A DNA stretch of 64,000 nt from Methanobrevibacter sp. (GCA_017407115.1 JAFQXD010000056.1:57399-121398), one strand, 5' to 3'; positions 9,415-18,439 are shown, numbered from the stretch's first letter. Program-made: numbers and translations. Notes: generated from the sequence alone by a model not told the origin.

Positions 9415-9654
9415 TTATTTTTCCTCCTTCATTTTTCCTTCTTTTTCTTTTTTCTTAAATTTACCAAATTTTTTTTGTGGTTCGACATATTTCTGATAAT
9501 TGCCGCCGCAAAGAACTCTTTGTATAAGTTCAATTTTTTCATCAGGAATTTCAAAAACAGTTCCTTTTCTAATATAATCAGAAGGTTTAAAAATTCCTGC
9601 TCTTGTTAAATCCGCATTTTTAATAGGCAATTGCCCAGTATAAATAATTTTCAT
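9415..9654 (-). CDS. small basic phage structural-region protein
   Basis: A 79-residue protein whose C-terminus is almost entirely Lys and Glu (from about residue 60). The N-terminus, starting MKIIYTGQLP, looks like a small beta-rich fold, and segments such as KGTVFEIPDE recall small head-tail or adaptor proteins. It fits tightly between the tail-completion gene and the major tail gene, with gaps of a few bases, so it belongs to the same operon. The function is not recognised. Confidence 0.65.
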   Translation of the reverse strand: MKIIYTGQLPIKNADLTRAGIFKPSDYIRKGTVFEIPDEKIELIQRVLCGGNYQKYVEPQKKFGKFKKKEKEGKMKEEK

Positions 9655-9657
9655 AGT

Positions 9658-10101
9658 TTAATACCTCAATAAATATCTTAAAAAAACAATTGACGTGAAT
9701 AATTGACTTGTTTCTTTATAACTATCAGAACTTTTACGAGAATATTGAAACCCTTGAACGGGGCTTCCTCCTAAAAAAGTCAAATCAATGCTCTCATAGA
9801 TTACTGCTTCATCAATTATCTCTTTCAACAGTTCACTAAACATAAACAATTGACCGACAATCCCTTCTCTTCTTTCCTCAGTAGTAATGGCTAAGATAAT
9901 ATCTAATTCTCGTTCCAAACAACACATATCTCGTGAGTTATGCCATTCTAAAGGTTTATAAATAATACATGATGGTGGAAGGTTATTCGCATCTACTTCA
10001 ATGAAATCATAGAATATAGGTGTTTTTTTAAAAGTAGGATTATCAGTAATATATTTACTGATTTGTTCTAAAACAACTCCCATTCTACTTTCATATTTCA
10101 T
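9658..10101 (-). CDS. putative tail completion or terminator protein
   Basis: A 147-residue protein between the connector gene and the major tail gene, the usual site of the tail terminator or completion protein of siphoviruses. The N-terminal helix (VLEQISKYITDNPTF) followed by beta strands and a C-terminal segment of aromatic residues fits such small proteins, but no diagnostic motif is visible. It is separated by four bases from the genes on both sides. Confidence 0.55.
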   Translation of the reverse strand: MKYESRMGVVLEQISKYITDNPTFKKTPIFYDFIEVDANNLPPSCIIYKPLEWHNSRDMCCLERELDIILAITTEERREGIVGQLFMFSELLKEIIDEAVIYESIDLTFLGGSPVQGFQYSRKSSDSYKETSQLFTSIVFLRYLLRY

Positions 10102-10105
10102 AATG

Positions 10106-10900
10106 TTACAACCCCCATTCTATTCCCTGTGAAGTCGCATGAAACAAATCTTTATGGTCGAATTTATTCTCAATGTCTGAAATATAATTTGCAATTGCAG
10201 AGTCCACTTGGTTTAATAACCTTGTAGCATAGTTATCTGCTTCTGCTTTTGATTCTTTCATAGGTTTAGTTTCATATTCCCAACGAGATAACCAAGCATA
10301 AGCTCCTCCTGCCATATATACAAAACTCATTAATTCTTTTGGAACTTTACGATGTTTAGCATAATGTCCTAATTTTCTTAGAACATGGTTTTTACCAGTG
10401 ATTAAAAAGTTTTCAATGTCAGATAATGTGTAAGTATAATTTCCACTTCTCATTATGAGATTTGTGATTTTTGCTCCAGTAACATCTGTTCCGAAACTTA
10501 ATTTAATGGACTCTACCCCAGTGATTTCTCTGGTTTGATCTGTGAATGTAACATTATCATCTAACTGAAATGTGATTATTGTATCAGCATTTTCAGTTAT
10601 TTCACTATCATTGCATTTTGCTTGAAGCAAACTTATATTTCCATTAGCAAGTGGTGAAAAATCAAGTAAAACATCATTGACATCTACATGAACCCCACCA
10701 AAATTAATGAAAATTTGCACATAATCAATACCATTAAACTCACTATGAATAGTAGGGAATACAACACTATCTCCAACAACACTAACTTCTTCTTTAAACT
10801 CTACTGGCTCTTGCCTATCTACTCGGCTACGAGGTATCCACTTCATAACTTTATAAAAATCAGACATAGAGTAATTAGAGGTTTTATCCTCTTCAATCAT
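10106..10900 (-). CDS. putative head-tail connector protein with N-terminal beta domain
   Basis: A 264-residue protein of two halves. Residues 1-150 look beta-rich, with repeated FQLDDN and FSPLANGN type strands. Residues 160-264 look helical (HVLRKLGHYAKHRKVPKE) and resemble the short helical head-tail connectors that sit under the portal. It follows the capsid and decoration genes. The N-terminal domain could be a capsid-binding or Ig-like addition. The connector call is based on position and the helical part only. Confidence 0.5.
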   Translation of the reverse strand: MIEEDKTSNYSMSDFYKVMKWIPRSRVDRQEPVEFKEEVSVVGDSVVFPTIHSEFNGIDYVQIFINFGGVHVDVNDVLLDFSPLANGNISLLQAKCNDSEITENADTIITFQLDDNVTFTDQTREITGVESIKLSFGTDVTGAKITNLIMRSGNYTYTLSDIENFLITGKNHVLRKLGHYAKHRKVPKELMSFVYMAGGAYAWLSRWEYETKPMKESKAEADNYATRLLNQVDSAIANYISDIENKFDHKDLFHATSQGIEWGL

Positions 10901-10929
10901 AAGTCAAAACCTCCTAAAAAAATTGAATT

Positions 10930-11379
10930 TTATGGTGAACTTGCCACTAAACTGATAGTGAAACTTGTATGTGTACTATCAACAGTAATAGTTTCAGTTT
11001 TACTAGTATATCCTTCAGCAGAAACATTTACACTTACACTACCTTCAGTAATATCGCTAAAAGTACAACCTCCAGCACTGCCAGTGGTTTTAGTAGTTTC
11101 ATCTATAACGACACTTGCTCCTTCAATAGGGTCAGTTCCATCGTTAATAGTGAAGGATATATTTTGAGTAGCAGGAGTTGCTGGTTCTTGTTGTTGAGGT
11201 TCAGATGCTCCTTGTTGTTGAGAACCGGAATTAGACCCTTGTTCAGCATTGGAAGAACCCTCCTCCAATATTCTCAATCTATCCTCATGGTCTTGAAGAA
11301 CCTTTGCAGTTGGAAATGGTAAGAGTGCTCTTCCTTTTATAATATTTAATTTGATTTTTTCAAATTTCTTATAAACCAT
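10930..11379 (-). CDS. Ig-like/carboxypeptidase-regulatory-type virion decoration protein
   Basis: A 149-residue protein. Residues 1-45 form a basic leader and short helix (VLQDHEDRLRILEE), followed by a Ser, Gln, Pro and Ala-rich linker (46-72). Residues 73-149 form a beta-sandwich repeat of the carboxypeptidase regulatory or Ig type, with the pattern IEGASVVIDE, then GYTSKTETITV. Such domains decorate phage capsids or tails and may bind host glycans weakly. It lies directly after the major capsid gene, beyond a hairpin-T-run that would lower its expression relative to capsid. A capsid surface role is inferred. Confidence 0.65.
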   Translation of the reverse strand: MVYKKFEKIKLNIIKGRALLPFPTAKVLQDHEDRLRILEEGSSNAEQGSNSGSQQQGASEPQQQEPATPATQNISFTINDGTDPIEGASVVIDETTKTTGSAGGCTFSDITEGSVSVNVSAEGYTSKTETITVDSTHTSFTISLVASSP

Positions 11380-11397
11380 TTTAAATCTACCTCCTAT

Positions 11398-11428
11398 AAA
11401 AAAAGATTTAAAGGAGTGTTTAAACTCC
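11398..11428 (-). terminator. hairpin and T7 after the major capsid gene
   Basis: A 5-bp inverted repeat (11424-11428 with 11413-11417, 6-nt loop) overlaps the capsid stop codon and is followed on the minus strand by a T-rich stretch ending in seven T. It resembles the stronger element after the major tail gene. Confidence 0.45.
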
Positions 11429-12334
11429 GCTTTGAGTTAAAATAGCCATTTCTTTATTAACCTCTAAACCTAACTCAATGCTTAATTGATAACCAAAACT
11501 ATGAGGTAATTTATCTTTATCATCATTTTCAAAGTAATGAACATTAATCTTTGATGAGGAAGGCACATCAGGGTCATTTAATCTGTTATCCTCCTTATCA
11601 ACATTGTAATGCCAAATTGCTGGGTGAGCATTACGATCAATAGCTATTAAACCAGTTTTTATTTCTTTTGCAACATTCATATTTATACCATTGGAAACTC
11701 CATTGAATTGTCCGTTTGCATTGATGACTTTGTATAAATCCTCTGCACTATCATATGCAGTTTTTGAGATATACATATCAGTTGGACTGAATTGGTTTTC
11801 ATAATGAAGTTGGTTTTCCATTGCTCTTTTTAAAGCAACAACATCATCATCAACAGCTTCATTACCTGCTACCCATTGCCCATCACCAAGAGTAATAGGG
11901 TCTACAAGTCCTGCACTTGCGTTTAACTCATAAAATGCAAAACGGTTAATCATACGAACCATGGTTAATCCCATATCACGAACACAATTTTTGAAAAATG
12001 CTAAGTTTCTTGCTTTTTCAGCAGATTTTTTAGAAAATTCCACTTCAAAACCAAAACGAGTCATGTTTCCGTATTCTTCTTGAATACCAGTGAATGATAC
12101 TTGTGGGTATTCAGAACCTTCAGTTAATTCTACTGGTTCGCCAAGAATACCTTCTGCAAGGTCAGTTTCATATGTTCTTTTACTTGTAACGTATTCAAAT
12201 TGTCTATCCCCATTGTTGTTTTGAGGTTCAAAAAGATTAATCATACACATTGGTGAGAGAGTATATTGTGAAATAACTCTTTCAATAGATTCAGGGTGGA
12301 GTAATCTTTCAATTTGTAAACTTCCAAATTCCAT
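11420..12334 (-). CDS. major capsid protein, HK97-type
   Basis: A 304-residue protein, typical of HK97-fold coat proteins once the N-terminal arm is included. Features are an extended N-terminal region (ERVISQYTLSP), a spine-helix-like segment (AEKARNLAFFKNCVRDMG) and a beta-rich C-terminal half. It follows the protease/scaffold and putative decoration genes and precedes the connector genes, the standard capsid position. A terminator-like hairpin follows it. The family call is based on synteny and secondary-structure pattern, not on a signature motif. Confidence 0.8.
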   Translation of the reverse strand: MEFGSLQIERLLHPESIERVISQYTLSPMCMINLFEPQNNNGDRQFEYVTSKRTYETDLAEGILGEPVELTEGSEYPQVSFTGIQEEYGNMTRFGFEVEFSKKSAEKARNLAFFKNCVRDMGLTMVRMINRFAFYELNASAGLVDPITLGDGQWVAGNEAVDDDVVALKRAMENQLHYENQFSPTDMYISKTAYDSAEDLYKVINANGQFNGVSNGINMNVAKEIKTGLIAIDRNAHPAIWHYNVDKEDNRLNDPDVPSSSKINVHYFENDDKDKLPHSFGYQLSIELGLEVNKEMAILTQSGV

Positions 12335-12355
12335 TATAAATCAATCCTCCTTTAT

Positions 12356-12949
12356 TTATTCTTTAACTGCTCCATAGAACTCATATCCTTCGAGAACTGG
12401 GCACATTCCACTTTCCAAAGCCGGAACATTTGCCAATGCAATTATACTTGTTACTCCTGAAGATTTTTGGAATGTTTCTTTACCATTAATAAACCCTACG
12501 TATTCTAAACAATCGTAAGGTTTAATTGCTTCGTTCTCTGCAACAATAGCCACTTCATCAACAGCTTTTCCAAACCATTCAACAGTAGCACTACGATTAG
12601 GATATGAACCAAATTCACAATCTTTTTGAGGCAATCTGTTTTTAGAAGTGTAAGTTGCATCAGGTTTCCAAGTCATTTCCGGATCGAAAAGTAATTTAGC
12701 AATTACTTTTTCACTTTCATCTTCTGCTGGTTTTAAAAGTATGTACCTTGCAGTTGAATCTTCGTGTATTTCTAAAAGCCTGTGCAATGGAATTGGGTCA
12801 GTTAAACTATGCTGTGGTTCGGTTGCACCAGTTTTTCTGTTTAATCCATTTTCAGTATATTTCAAATCACCTTCATAGAGAGTTACAGTGATTTTTTTAC
12901 GATTATTTGAATAATCTCTTGCAGGTCTGCCTGCATCTATTAATTCCAT
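12356..12949 (-). CDS. putative capsid decoration protein
   Basis: A 197-residue protein between the scaffold and the major capsid protein, the position of lambda gpD-type decoration proteins. The start is taken at the ATG at 12949, preceded by GGAGG at good spacing. An upstream TTG at 12967 would place that ribosome site inside the gene. Segments such as ATVEWFGKAVDEVAIV and EYVGFINGKETF suggest a small beta-rich virion protein. It is longer than gpD, and no motif confirms the role. Confidence 0.6.
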   Translation of the reverse strand: MELIDAGRPARDYSNNRKKITVTLYEGDLKYTENGLNRKTGATEPQHSLTDPIPLHRLLEIHEDSTARYILLKPAEDESEKVIAKLLFDPEMTWKPDATYTSKNRLPQKDCEFGSYPNRSATVEWFGKAVDEVAIVAENEAIKPYDCLEYVGFINGKETFQKSSGVTSIIALANVPALESGMCPVLEGYEFYGAVKE

Positions 12950-12953
12950 GTTC

Positions 12954-13443
12954 TTATTCCTCCTCAAAGTTTAATTCGCTGAACATTTTTCCAACAGCTT
13001 CTTTTCTCGCTTTTTGTTCAGCTTCCTCCTCTGTTTCACCATCACCTTCATCTAATCCTTCAGCATTATTTGCTCCAACCCCTTTTGGAGGTTGTTCATG
13101 GGATTGTAATCCTGCAATGGTTTCTAAATCAGAAACAGACATATTTTGTAATTTAGCTTTAATTTCTGAATTACCATTAGAAATTTTTTCAAGAATTTCT
13201 TCTTTTTTAGTTTCTAATGATTTTTTATAATCTTCAATGATTGGTTTTTGTTCTTCTAAGAGTTTTTCATTGGTTTCTTTCCATTCTTTTAGTTCATCTC
13301 TTTCTTTAACCAAGTTATCGTATTCTTTAAGTTTTTCTTCATTAGCTTTGTTTTTGTTTTCAGCGACAGCTAATTGTTTATTTAGGTCTTTTATTTGACC
13401 GTTTAAAATTTTTATAGTTTCATTATCGTTGTTTTCACTCATG
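12954..13443 (-). CDS. nested scaffold protein from an internal start
   Basis: Inside the protease gene an ATG at 13443 (protein start MSENNDNET) is preceded by GGAGGA at 8-9 bases, as strong as any start in this operon. The product would be 162 residues: an acidic coiled coil covering the second half of the fusion, which matches an assembly scaffold. Nested same-frame scaffolds of this kind are known in lambda (Nu3 within C). The ribosome site is seen directly; expression from it is inferred. Confidence 0.6.
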
Positions 13444-13814
13444 TGGCTTCCTCCTTCTTCTGAAGTATTATTTAAGATGGCTTTTCGTGGATTTGATGTT
13501 AGTGCGATTTCTAACAGCTTACCATTAGTTGCTAACCAATAATCTCCTTCATCAACCAAAGTACAATCATAACTTGGACTGTAACTTAAATCATCAAGAG
13601 AATGTTCGGTTGATACATTTGCAAACAATTCCCCACCTATAAAAGTAAAATTTGAAACTTGCCCAATAGTTTCCGCACGATGTTCTTCATTAACAAGAGG
13701 GCAATCAGAAGTATTACTTGCCAATTCTTTAAGAAATTCCTCAGTATATTTAATTGGTTTATCATATGCCTTGTATTTCATATCACAAGGTTTAAAAATA
13801 CTTTTCTTAACCAT
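12954..13814 (-). CDS. prohead protease fused in frame to a scaffold domain
   Basis: A 286-residue protein. Residues 1-118 resemble phage Mu gpI/XkdF-type prohead protease domains: a CPLVNEEHR segment with a conserved His, and ALTSNPRKA near the domain end, where related proteins have a similar Thr-Asn-Pro motif. Residues 125-286 form an acidic coiled coil (repeated KLKEYDNLVKERDELKE type), typical of capsid scaffolds. Active-site residues cannot be fixed by eye. It is encoded directly before the decoration and capsid genes. An internal start can make the scaffold alone, as with lambda C and Nu3. Confidence 0.7.
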   Translation of the reverse strand: MVKKSIFKPCDMKYKAYDKPIKYTEEFLKELASNTSDCPLVNEEHRAETIGQVSNFTFIGGELFANVSTEHSLDDLSYSPSYDCTLVDEGDYWLATNGKLLEIALTSNPRKAILNNTSEEGGSHMSENNDNETIKILNGQIKDLNKQLAVAENKNKANEEKLKEYDNLVKERDELKEWKETNEKLLEEQKPIIEDYKKSLETKKEEILEKISNGNSEIKAKLQNMSVSDLETIAGLQSHEQPPKGVGANNAEGLDEGDGETEEEAEQKARKEAVGKMFSELNFEEE

Positions 13815-13817
13815 AGT

Positions 13818-14564
13818 CTAATCTCCTCTTACTTTCAAATACTCTTCAGAATACTCATCAGGAAATACTGGTTCTTGTTTACACCTTCCATTAATATGGT
13901 CGATAGGTAACATTGACAACGGAAGCGGGCTCATAGCTTCGATTTCATAACACCATGCACAAGTGTTAATCCCACTACATATCCAGTAAAATAAAGCTTC
14001 CTGCCCATAAACAAATTCTTTGTAAGTCCTATCAGCTTTTTTATTAAGATAATCTCCTTTGACTTTAATTTGGTTAGATAATTTCTTCAACGCTCTTCTG
14101 AAATTAGAATGAGGGCTAAAAACTCCGCTTTCTACTTCTTTATAAAAATCAGCTTTATCTTTTAAATCAGCATACAATGTAGCAGTAACAGAATCAATTC
14201 CATTATTAATCAATTCATCTAAATCAAATTGCAAAGCAACAACACCAATAGGGATCGACCACTTTAAATTATAGTCATTAGATAAACCTTCAACATACTC
14301 ATTGAACAATACTTCTAAATTGCTTTTTAAATCAACGTTAAACTTTTCAATGTCCTCTTGAAATTGTTCTGAGGCAAAATAATACTCGTCATCATACATA
14401 TGATAAATATAAAACTCTTGAAGCAACGCCAACATAATTACAAGCATTTCTTTGATTTTTTCATCTTTCTCATCGTTTGCTTCAAAATCCTCTTCGTCGA
14501 TGACATTATCATCTAATCCGAAGAACTCTTCATGAGTAGGGACATTAGGCACTGACTTCTGCAA
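13818..14564 (-). CDS. MuF/SPP1 gp7-like minor head protein
   Basis: A 248-residue protein encoded immediately after the portal gene. The C-terminal region (about residues 195-240) has paired cysteines (CAWCYE) and the motif DHINGRCK, the characteristic C-terminal part of the MuF/SPP1 gp7 family of minor head proteins that bind the portal and are packaged in the capsid. The acidic N-terminus and helical middle are family-like. It overlaps the portal stop codon, indicating translational coupling. Confidence 0.75.
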   Translation of the reverse strand: MQKSVPNVPTHEEFFGLDDNVIDEEDFEANDEKDEKIKEMLVIMLALLQEFYIYHMYDDEYYFASEQFQEDIEKFNVDLKSNLEVLFNEYVEGLSNDYNLKWSIPIGVVALQFDLDELINNGIDSVTATLYADLKDKADFYKEVESGVFSPHSNFRRALKKLSNQIKVKGDYLNKKADRTYKEFVYGQEALFYWICSGINTCAWCYEIEAMSPLPLSMLPIDHINGRCKQEPVFPDEYSEEYLKVRGD

Positions 14565-15834
14565 GTCTACCCTCTCCGTTTTGGATATTATTTATATTAA
14601 GACCATCACCTGATTTTGAGGTTGAAATAGTATTGTTTTCAGTTTTAATCTCTTCTTTGTTTTTAGTCATACTATTTCCATCATCATCATACATTGGATT
14701 GAAGTTAATCCAAACAGAGTCTTTTTCATAATTACCTAATTCAAGTAACCAGTTGATGATTATTTGAGAAACATCAAATAATTTATTCTGTAAAAATTGC
14801 TGGAATAATACTCTACCACTTTTATCAGAGTCTAATTGAACAACCGCAGTAGAACGATTACTACTTGACCCATCAAAAACAGTAGGGGGTGTTGATAACC
14901 CCATAAAAATTTCTTTTTCAATTTTTTCCATATAACTTTGGATTTTAGGTAAATTTGTATCCCCAATCATCTCAACAGTTAATCCATCGGGGAGATAAAT
15001 AACCCCTTTTTTATGATAATTAGTAAGAGCATTAACCGCTTTAATAATCGCTCGTTTAGCAATATGAAGGAACCCTTCTTTATCATCAGATTTGCGAAGT
15101 ATCATGGTGTTGGCTTGTTTAAATGTTACTTGAGGCATCATTCTTTCAAGTTGGTTCAACATATATGCCTCGTCAAGAATATTTTCAACCATTCCTTTAT
15201 GAACTCCATGTCTTGTAAAAAAATGAGTAGCTAATACTTCTTCAGGTAAAAAATTAAATTCCACTTCTTCTAATTCTTCGTTAAGGTCATTAAACAATTT
15301 TTTCTGCCAACCACGATTAGTATTTTTATTCTTTTTAACTTTCTGTTTATATCCAATTACTTCAGAACCAGTGGCATCATCATAAAATTCTTTGATACGG
15401 AAATTATCTCCATCAAAAGCTAATTCACGAAGATATAATTTCCCATTTTGAACTACTTTATTATAGTACATTGCACCATCAATAATATTATTACGAGCAG
15501 TTTCATGAAGAATATTCATCATATCCAAACGTTTTAACTCCTCTACAATGTAATCTATTGCTTCTTGGTTGTTTCCTTCAACAACCCACCCACTAATAGA
15601 TTTAATAACTAAATCTTCAATAATACCATTGACAATAGGTGTTTTTTCTACACATAATCTGAGATTTTTAATAGATGGAATTACTAAATCTGGAAGTTTA
15701 TCGCCCCATTCAATACTTTTATCATCTGTGTTGGATTGAATATCTTCTACACCTATTTCATGAATAGCAGAAGCTTCTGCATTATCCAATCGGACGTGCT
15801 CCTTCACTCTTTTGAATAAATTCCATTCTACCAT
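14545..15834 (-). CDS. portal protein
   Basis: A 429-residue protein encoded between the large terminase and the MuF-like protein, the fixed position of portal genes. Visible are a long central region with the aromatic wing-type segment PEEVLATHFFTRHG, a stem and crown-like helical region (QLERMMPQVTFKQANTM), and the C-terminal motif GLSTPPTVFDGSSSNRSTA, typical of SPP1-type portals, in which a PP-x-x-FDG segment precedes the tunnel-loop helix. It forms the dodecameric DNA channel at one capsid vertex. The start codon overlaps the terminase end. Confidence 0.85.
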   Translation of the reverse strand: MVEWNLFKRVKEHVRLDNAEASAIHEIGVEDIQSNTDDKSIEWGDKLPDLVIPSIKNLRLCVEKTPIVNGIIEDLVIKSISGWVVEGNNQEAIDYIVEELKRLDMMNILHETARNNIIDGAMYYNKVVQNGKLYLRELAFDGDNFRIKEFYDDATGSEVIGYKQKVKKNKNTNRGWQKKLFNDLNEELEEVEFNFLPEEVLATHFFTRHGVHKGMVENILDEAYMLNQLERMMPQVTFKQANTMILRKSDDKEGFLHIAKRAIIKAVNALTNYHKKGVIYLPDGLTVEMIGDTNLPKIQSYMEKIEKEIFMGLSTPPTVFDGSSSNRSTAVVQLDSDKSGRVLFQQFLQNKLFDVSQIIINWLLELGNYEKDSVWINFNPMYDDDGNSMTKNKEEIKTENNTISTSKSGDGLNINNIQNGEGRLAEVSA

Positions 15835-17250
15835 TTAAAACACCAGTATATTCTCATTGTAATATTCTTCACTTCTTGGTCTTGTTGGAGATAATGCTCC
15901 ACGATAACCATACACTCCATACCCGAGGGCGTCCATGCTGTGATCGTTTAATTTCAAAGGTTCGTCTAAGGTTATTCCATCACGATTTTTACGATATTTA
16001 TAACCTTTAATTTCTTTTATTGTATTAACGCAACGAGGGTGGATATGTATCTTTGTTTGTTTTGTTGTAGTGATTTTGGCATTAACGTCTTTCACTCCTC
16101 CGACCATTGGGAACCCTGCGTCGTTAAATTCTTTAATTCTATCAGGTTCTGCTTTATCTCCATACCCTGTGGATAAATGCTTTGGGAGGAGGTTATTTGC
16201 ATATAACATATCCTTACACTTTTCAATTAGCTCTTGGTTAGTTAATTCTCGTTCATAGACTTCGTCGATCACATAAACTTCTGTATCATACCAACCGAGC
16301 AATAAAAATGCCGAAGGGTTTTTGAAACCAAAATCTGCTCCAAAACTATATAAATCAAATGATGTTCTATCACATATTGTGTCATAATTTGGATAGATTA
16401 CATCTGTTAATTTACCCCATTTTCCAGCACTGTAACGTAACCATAACTCGTAATCTTCGTTTTTGAGGTTGTCGTAGTAGTCTTTTTGGAATTGAGGTAA
16501 GAAATCATTTTGACTGTAATGAAAATGGGCTTTTTTTCTACGAGCTTGTATCGCTTTTAGTATAGTGTCATAATCTCGGAAATCCCATATATCATCTGGG
16601 TTGTGGAGGTTGTGTGTTTCAACTTCTCTTTTTTCGTTTTCAAATTCGTTGGTTGCGTCGTAGTATTCGTGGTATCTTTTGTATATCCAGTGTTCCTCGT
16701 CCTCTGGTTGTACTACGAGTAACATTTGGCTGTATCCTTCGCCACGTTTACTAACTTCTCCTCTTCCAAGACGGAGCATTAATTCAGTGTAAAATTCAGT
16801 ATCTAACAGTTCCTCGGCCTGCTCGAGATAAATTACGTCAGCATTAATACTTCTCACTTTGGATAACTCGTCCAAAGCCCCAAAATAAATAACAGAGCCA
16901 TTAGGAAACGTTATTGTTCCTTCTGACTTGTTTTCATGACATAAATCATATAAATACTTTGATTTACCATTATTATATTCTCCTACCTTAATAGATTGAA
17001 GAATATTCCTAACTTCTTTCCAAGCAGTACGCTTCAAAGAAGGTAAAGTTTTACGATAAACATAAATTGAAGCTTTCTTATATTGAAGTGCATAAAAAAT
17101 AACCTTATAACACGCGAAAATAGTTTTACCACTACCTGCACTGCCTTCAACAAGTAATTCACGAGTAGTGTCATTTATCCACTTTCTTTGTGGTTTAGTC
17201 ATTTCAACATCAATATTCAATTTAATCTTCTCTTGGTTTTGATTCAACAA
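15835..17250 (-). CDS. terminase large subunit
   Basis: A 471-residue packaging motor and nuclease. The Walker A motif GSAGSGKT is at residues 36-43, with a Walker B type segment (VIYLEQAEE) near 140. The C-terminal RNase H-like nuclease domain is marked by FGADFGFKNPSA near 305 and LNDHSMDALGYG near 435, supplying the metal-binding acids. It pairs with the small subunit encoded upstream, which overlaps its start by 29 bases. All core motifs are present, so the gene looks intact. Confidence 0.92.
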   Translation of the reverse strand: MLNQNQEKIKLNIDVEMTKPQRKWINDTTRELLVEGSAGSGKTIFACYKVIFYALQYKKASIYVYRKTLPSLKRTAWKEVRNILQSIKVGEYNNGKSKYLYDLCHENKSEGTITFPNGSVIYFGALDELSKVRSINADVIYLEQAEELLDTEFYTELMLRLGRGEVSKRGEGYSQMLLVVQPEDEEHWIYKRYHEYYDATNEFENEKREVETHNLHNPDDIWDFRDYDTILKAIQARRKKAHFHYSQNDFLPQFQKDYYDNLKNEDYELWLRYSAGKWGKLTDVIYPNYDTICDRTSFDLYSFGADFGFKNPSAFLLLGWYDTEVYVIDEVYERELTNQELIEKCKDMLYANNLLPKHLSTGYGDKAEPDRIKEFNDAGFPMVGGVKDVNAKITTTKQTKIHIHPRCVNTIKEIKGYKYRKNRDGITLDEPLKLNDHSMDALGYGVYGYRGALSPTRPRSEEYYNENILVF

Positions 17251-17668
17251 TGTTAATATTAAAATTAGTATCCTCTTCAGTAGACAATTCTACTTCAGAT
17301 TTACTTCTTTCAGCATATCCATAACGAGTTTTAAGTAAAAATTGTAACATTTGAGAATTTCCATCAAGAGCCATGTCAATTCCTTTTTTAGATAATTTAC
17401 GATGTAATTTCAAATCTTCCTTCGCAATACCTAACAGTAATTTGATTAAATTAGAGTCCTTTTCATCATAACCTGCTTCAACATCAGATTGATAGTATTT
17501 AATCCAATTACGAAATTGTCGTTTAGATGTGCCGAAAACTCCCATACAAATGTCCTCTGCGGGTACGCCATCTTTAGCCAATTCTATTGCTTTTTCATAT
17601 TTTTCATCAAACCCTTTCCAAGGTGCAAGAGCATCAGGGTGATGAAAATCGCCTAATGGAGTAGTCAT
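17222..17668 (-). CDS. terminase small subunit
   Basis: A 148-residue protein encoded directly before TerL and overlapping it. Residues 20-60 look like a helix-turn-helix DNA-recognition region (GVPAEDICMGVFGTSKRQFRNW), followed by a helical oligomerisation region (residues 75-115) and an acidic C-terminal tail that in this family contacts the large subunit. It recognises the packaging site and starts DNA packaging. The packaging site itself cannot be placed. Confidence 0.82.
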   Translation of the reverse strand: MTTPLGDFHHPDALAPWKGFDEKYEKAIELAKDGVPAEDICMGVFGTSKRQFRNWIKYYQSDVEAGYDEKDSNLIKLLLGIAKEDLKLHRKLSKKGIDMALDGNSQMLQFLLKTRYGYAERSKSEVELSTEEDTNFNINIVESKPRED

Positions 17669-17680
17669 ATTGTACCACCT

Positions 17681-17989
17681 CTAATGAATAATCGTTATAA
17701 TAAAAGCTAATACTGCTACTGCTACGCTAACCGCAGTTAATCCTAATCCGACCACCCATTTTAATGTTTTCATAGTAGCTTCTAATGCAGTAACTCTTGT
17801 ATCAATATTAAAATCTGATTGGTCGCTCTGTCTGATTAACTGGTCTAATTTCTCATCAATCGTTTCCATACCTTCTTGTAACTTGTCTATTTTCTCTTTT
17901 TTGAACTCGACTTCTTTTTCCAGTTCAGTTAGTTTTAGATTATGCTGTTGAAGTAGTTCTTCATGAACACATTTGTACTCAACAGCCAT
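17681..17989 (-). CDS. XhlA-type coiled-coil membrane protein, holin partner
   Basis: About 102 residues from the ATG at 17989, which overlaps the upstream stop and follows GGTGAGG. An in-frame ATG at 18001 is less likely. A coiled coil occupies most of the protein (LTELEKEVEFKKEKIDKL and similar heptads), with one C-terminal transmembrane helix (about residues 78-100). This layout matches XhlA-family proteins that work with holins in Bacillus prophages. Its gene adjoins a two-helix holin-like gene. Confidence 0.65.
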   Translation of the reverse strand: MAVEYKCVHEELLQQHNLKLTELEKEVEFKKEKIDKLQEGMETIDEKLDQLIRQSDQSDFNIDTRVTALEATMKTLKWVVGLGLTAVSVAVAVLAFIITIIH

Positions 17990-18242
17990 CGTCCTCACCA
18001 TCTACTCCATATCCATTCAACTCATCAACAGGAATAGCTGGTTCCCCATTACCTAATCCATCTATCTTGTTCGGATTATAACTACTATATATTGCAATAC
18101 CAATCACAATAATGGTTGATACAACCGCAGTCAATGTAGCTTGATCTATATCTATACCCATTTTGATAAGGATTGGGAGTATTGCGATACCAACCCATGT
18201 TGCAATTGTTGATACATTTTCTTTACTAGTCCAATCTGTCAT
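17979..18242 (-). CDS. holin-like two-helix membrane protein
   Basis: An 87-residue protein with two hydrophobic helices (about residues 10-30 and 37-54) separated by a short polar turn (GIDIDQAT), then a soluble acidic tail. This suits a small phage holin, which opens the membrane for the endolysin. The gene lies upstream of the terminases, at the head of the late operon, rather than beside a lysin. No lysin is seen in this window. A general phage membrane protein remains possible. Confidence 0.6.
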   Translation of the reverse strand: MTDWTSKENVSTIATWVGIAILPILIKMGIDIDQATLTAVVSTIIVIGIAIYSSYNPNKIDGLGNGEPAIPVDELNGYGVDGEDDGC

Positions 18243-18439
18243 TTCATATCCCCATAATCGATTATAGTAACTTTATCAAGGTTAAGTTCGGTTCTTGCAA
18301 TAGCTACCAATTCATTATAAGTACAAATTTCCCTACCATTTTCTTTAATCACCAAACCATTCGCCTCAATAAAAACCTCATCATGATGAGTGTCTTTTAA
18401 CAAACGAAGGTATCCGAACAGATAACCATAAACAATCAT
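18239..18439 (-). CDS. small protein at the head of the late operon
   Basis: A 66-residue protein encoded four bases into the start of the holin-like gene, so it is probably the first gene of the late operon. It has a hydrophobic N-terminus (VYGYLFGYLRLL) and a soluble C-terminal part. I do not recognise it. The long noncoding region upstream, with hairpins and repeated GTTCG motifs, probably carries the late promoter. Confidence 0.5.
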   Translation of the reverse strand: MIVYGYLFGYLRLLKDTHHDEVFIEANGLVIKENGREICTYNELVAIARTELNLDKVTIIDYGDMK

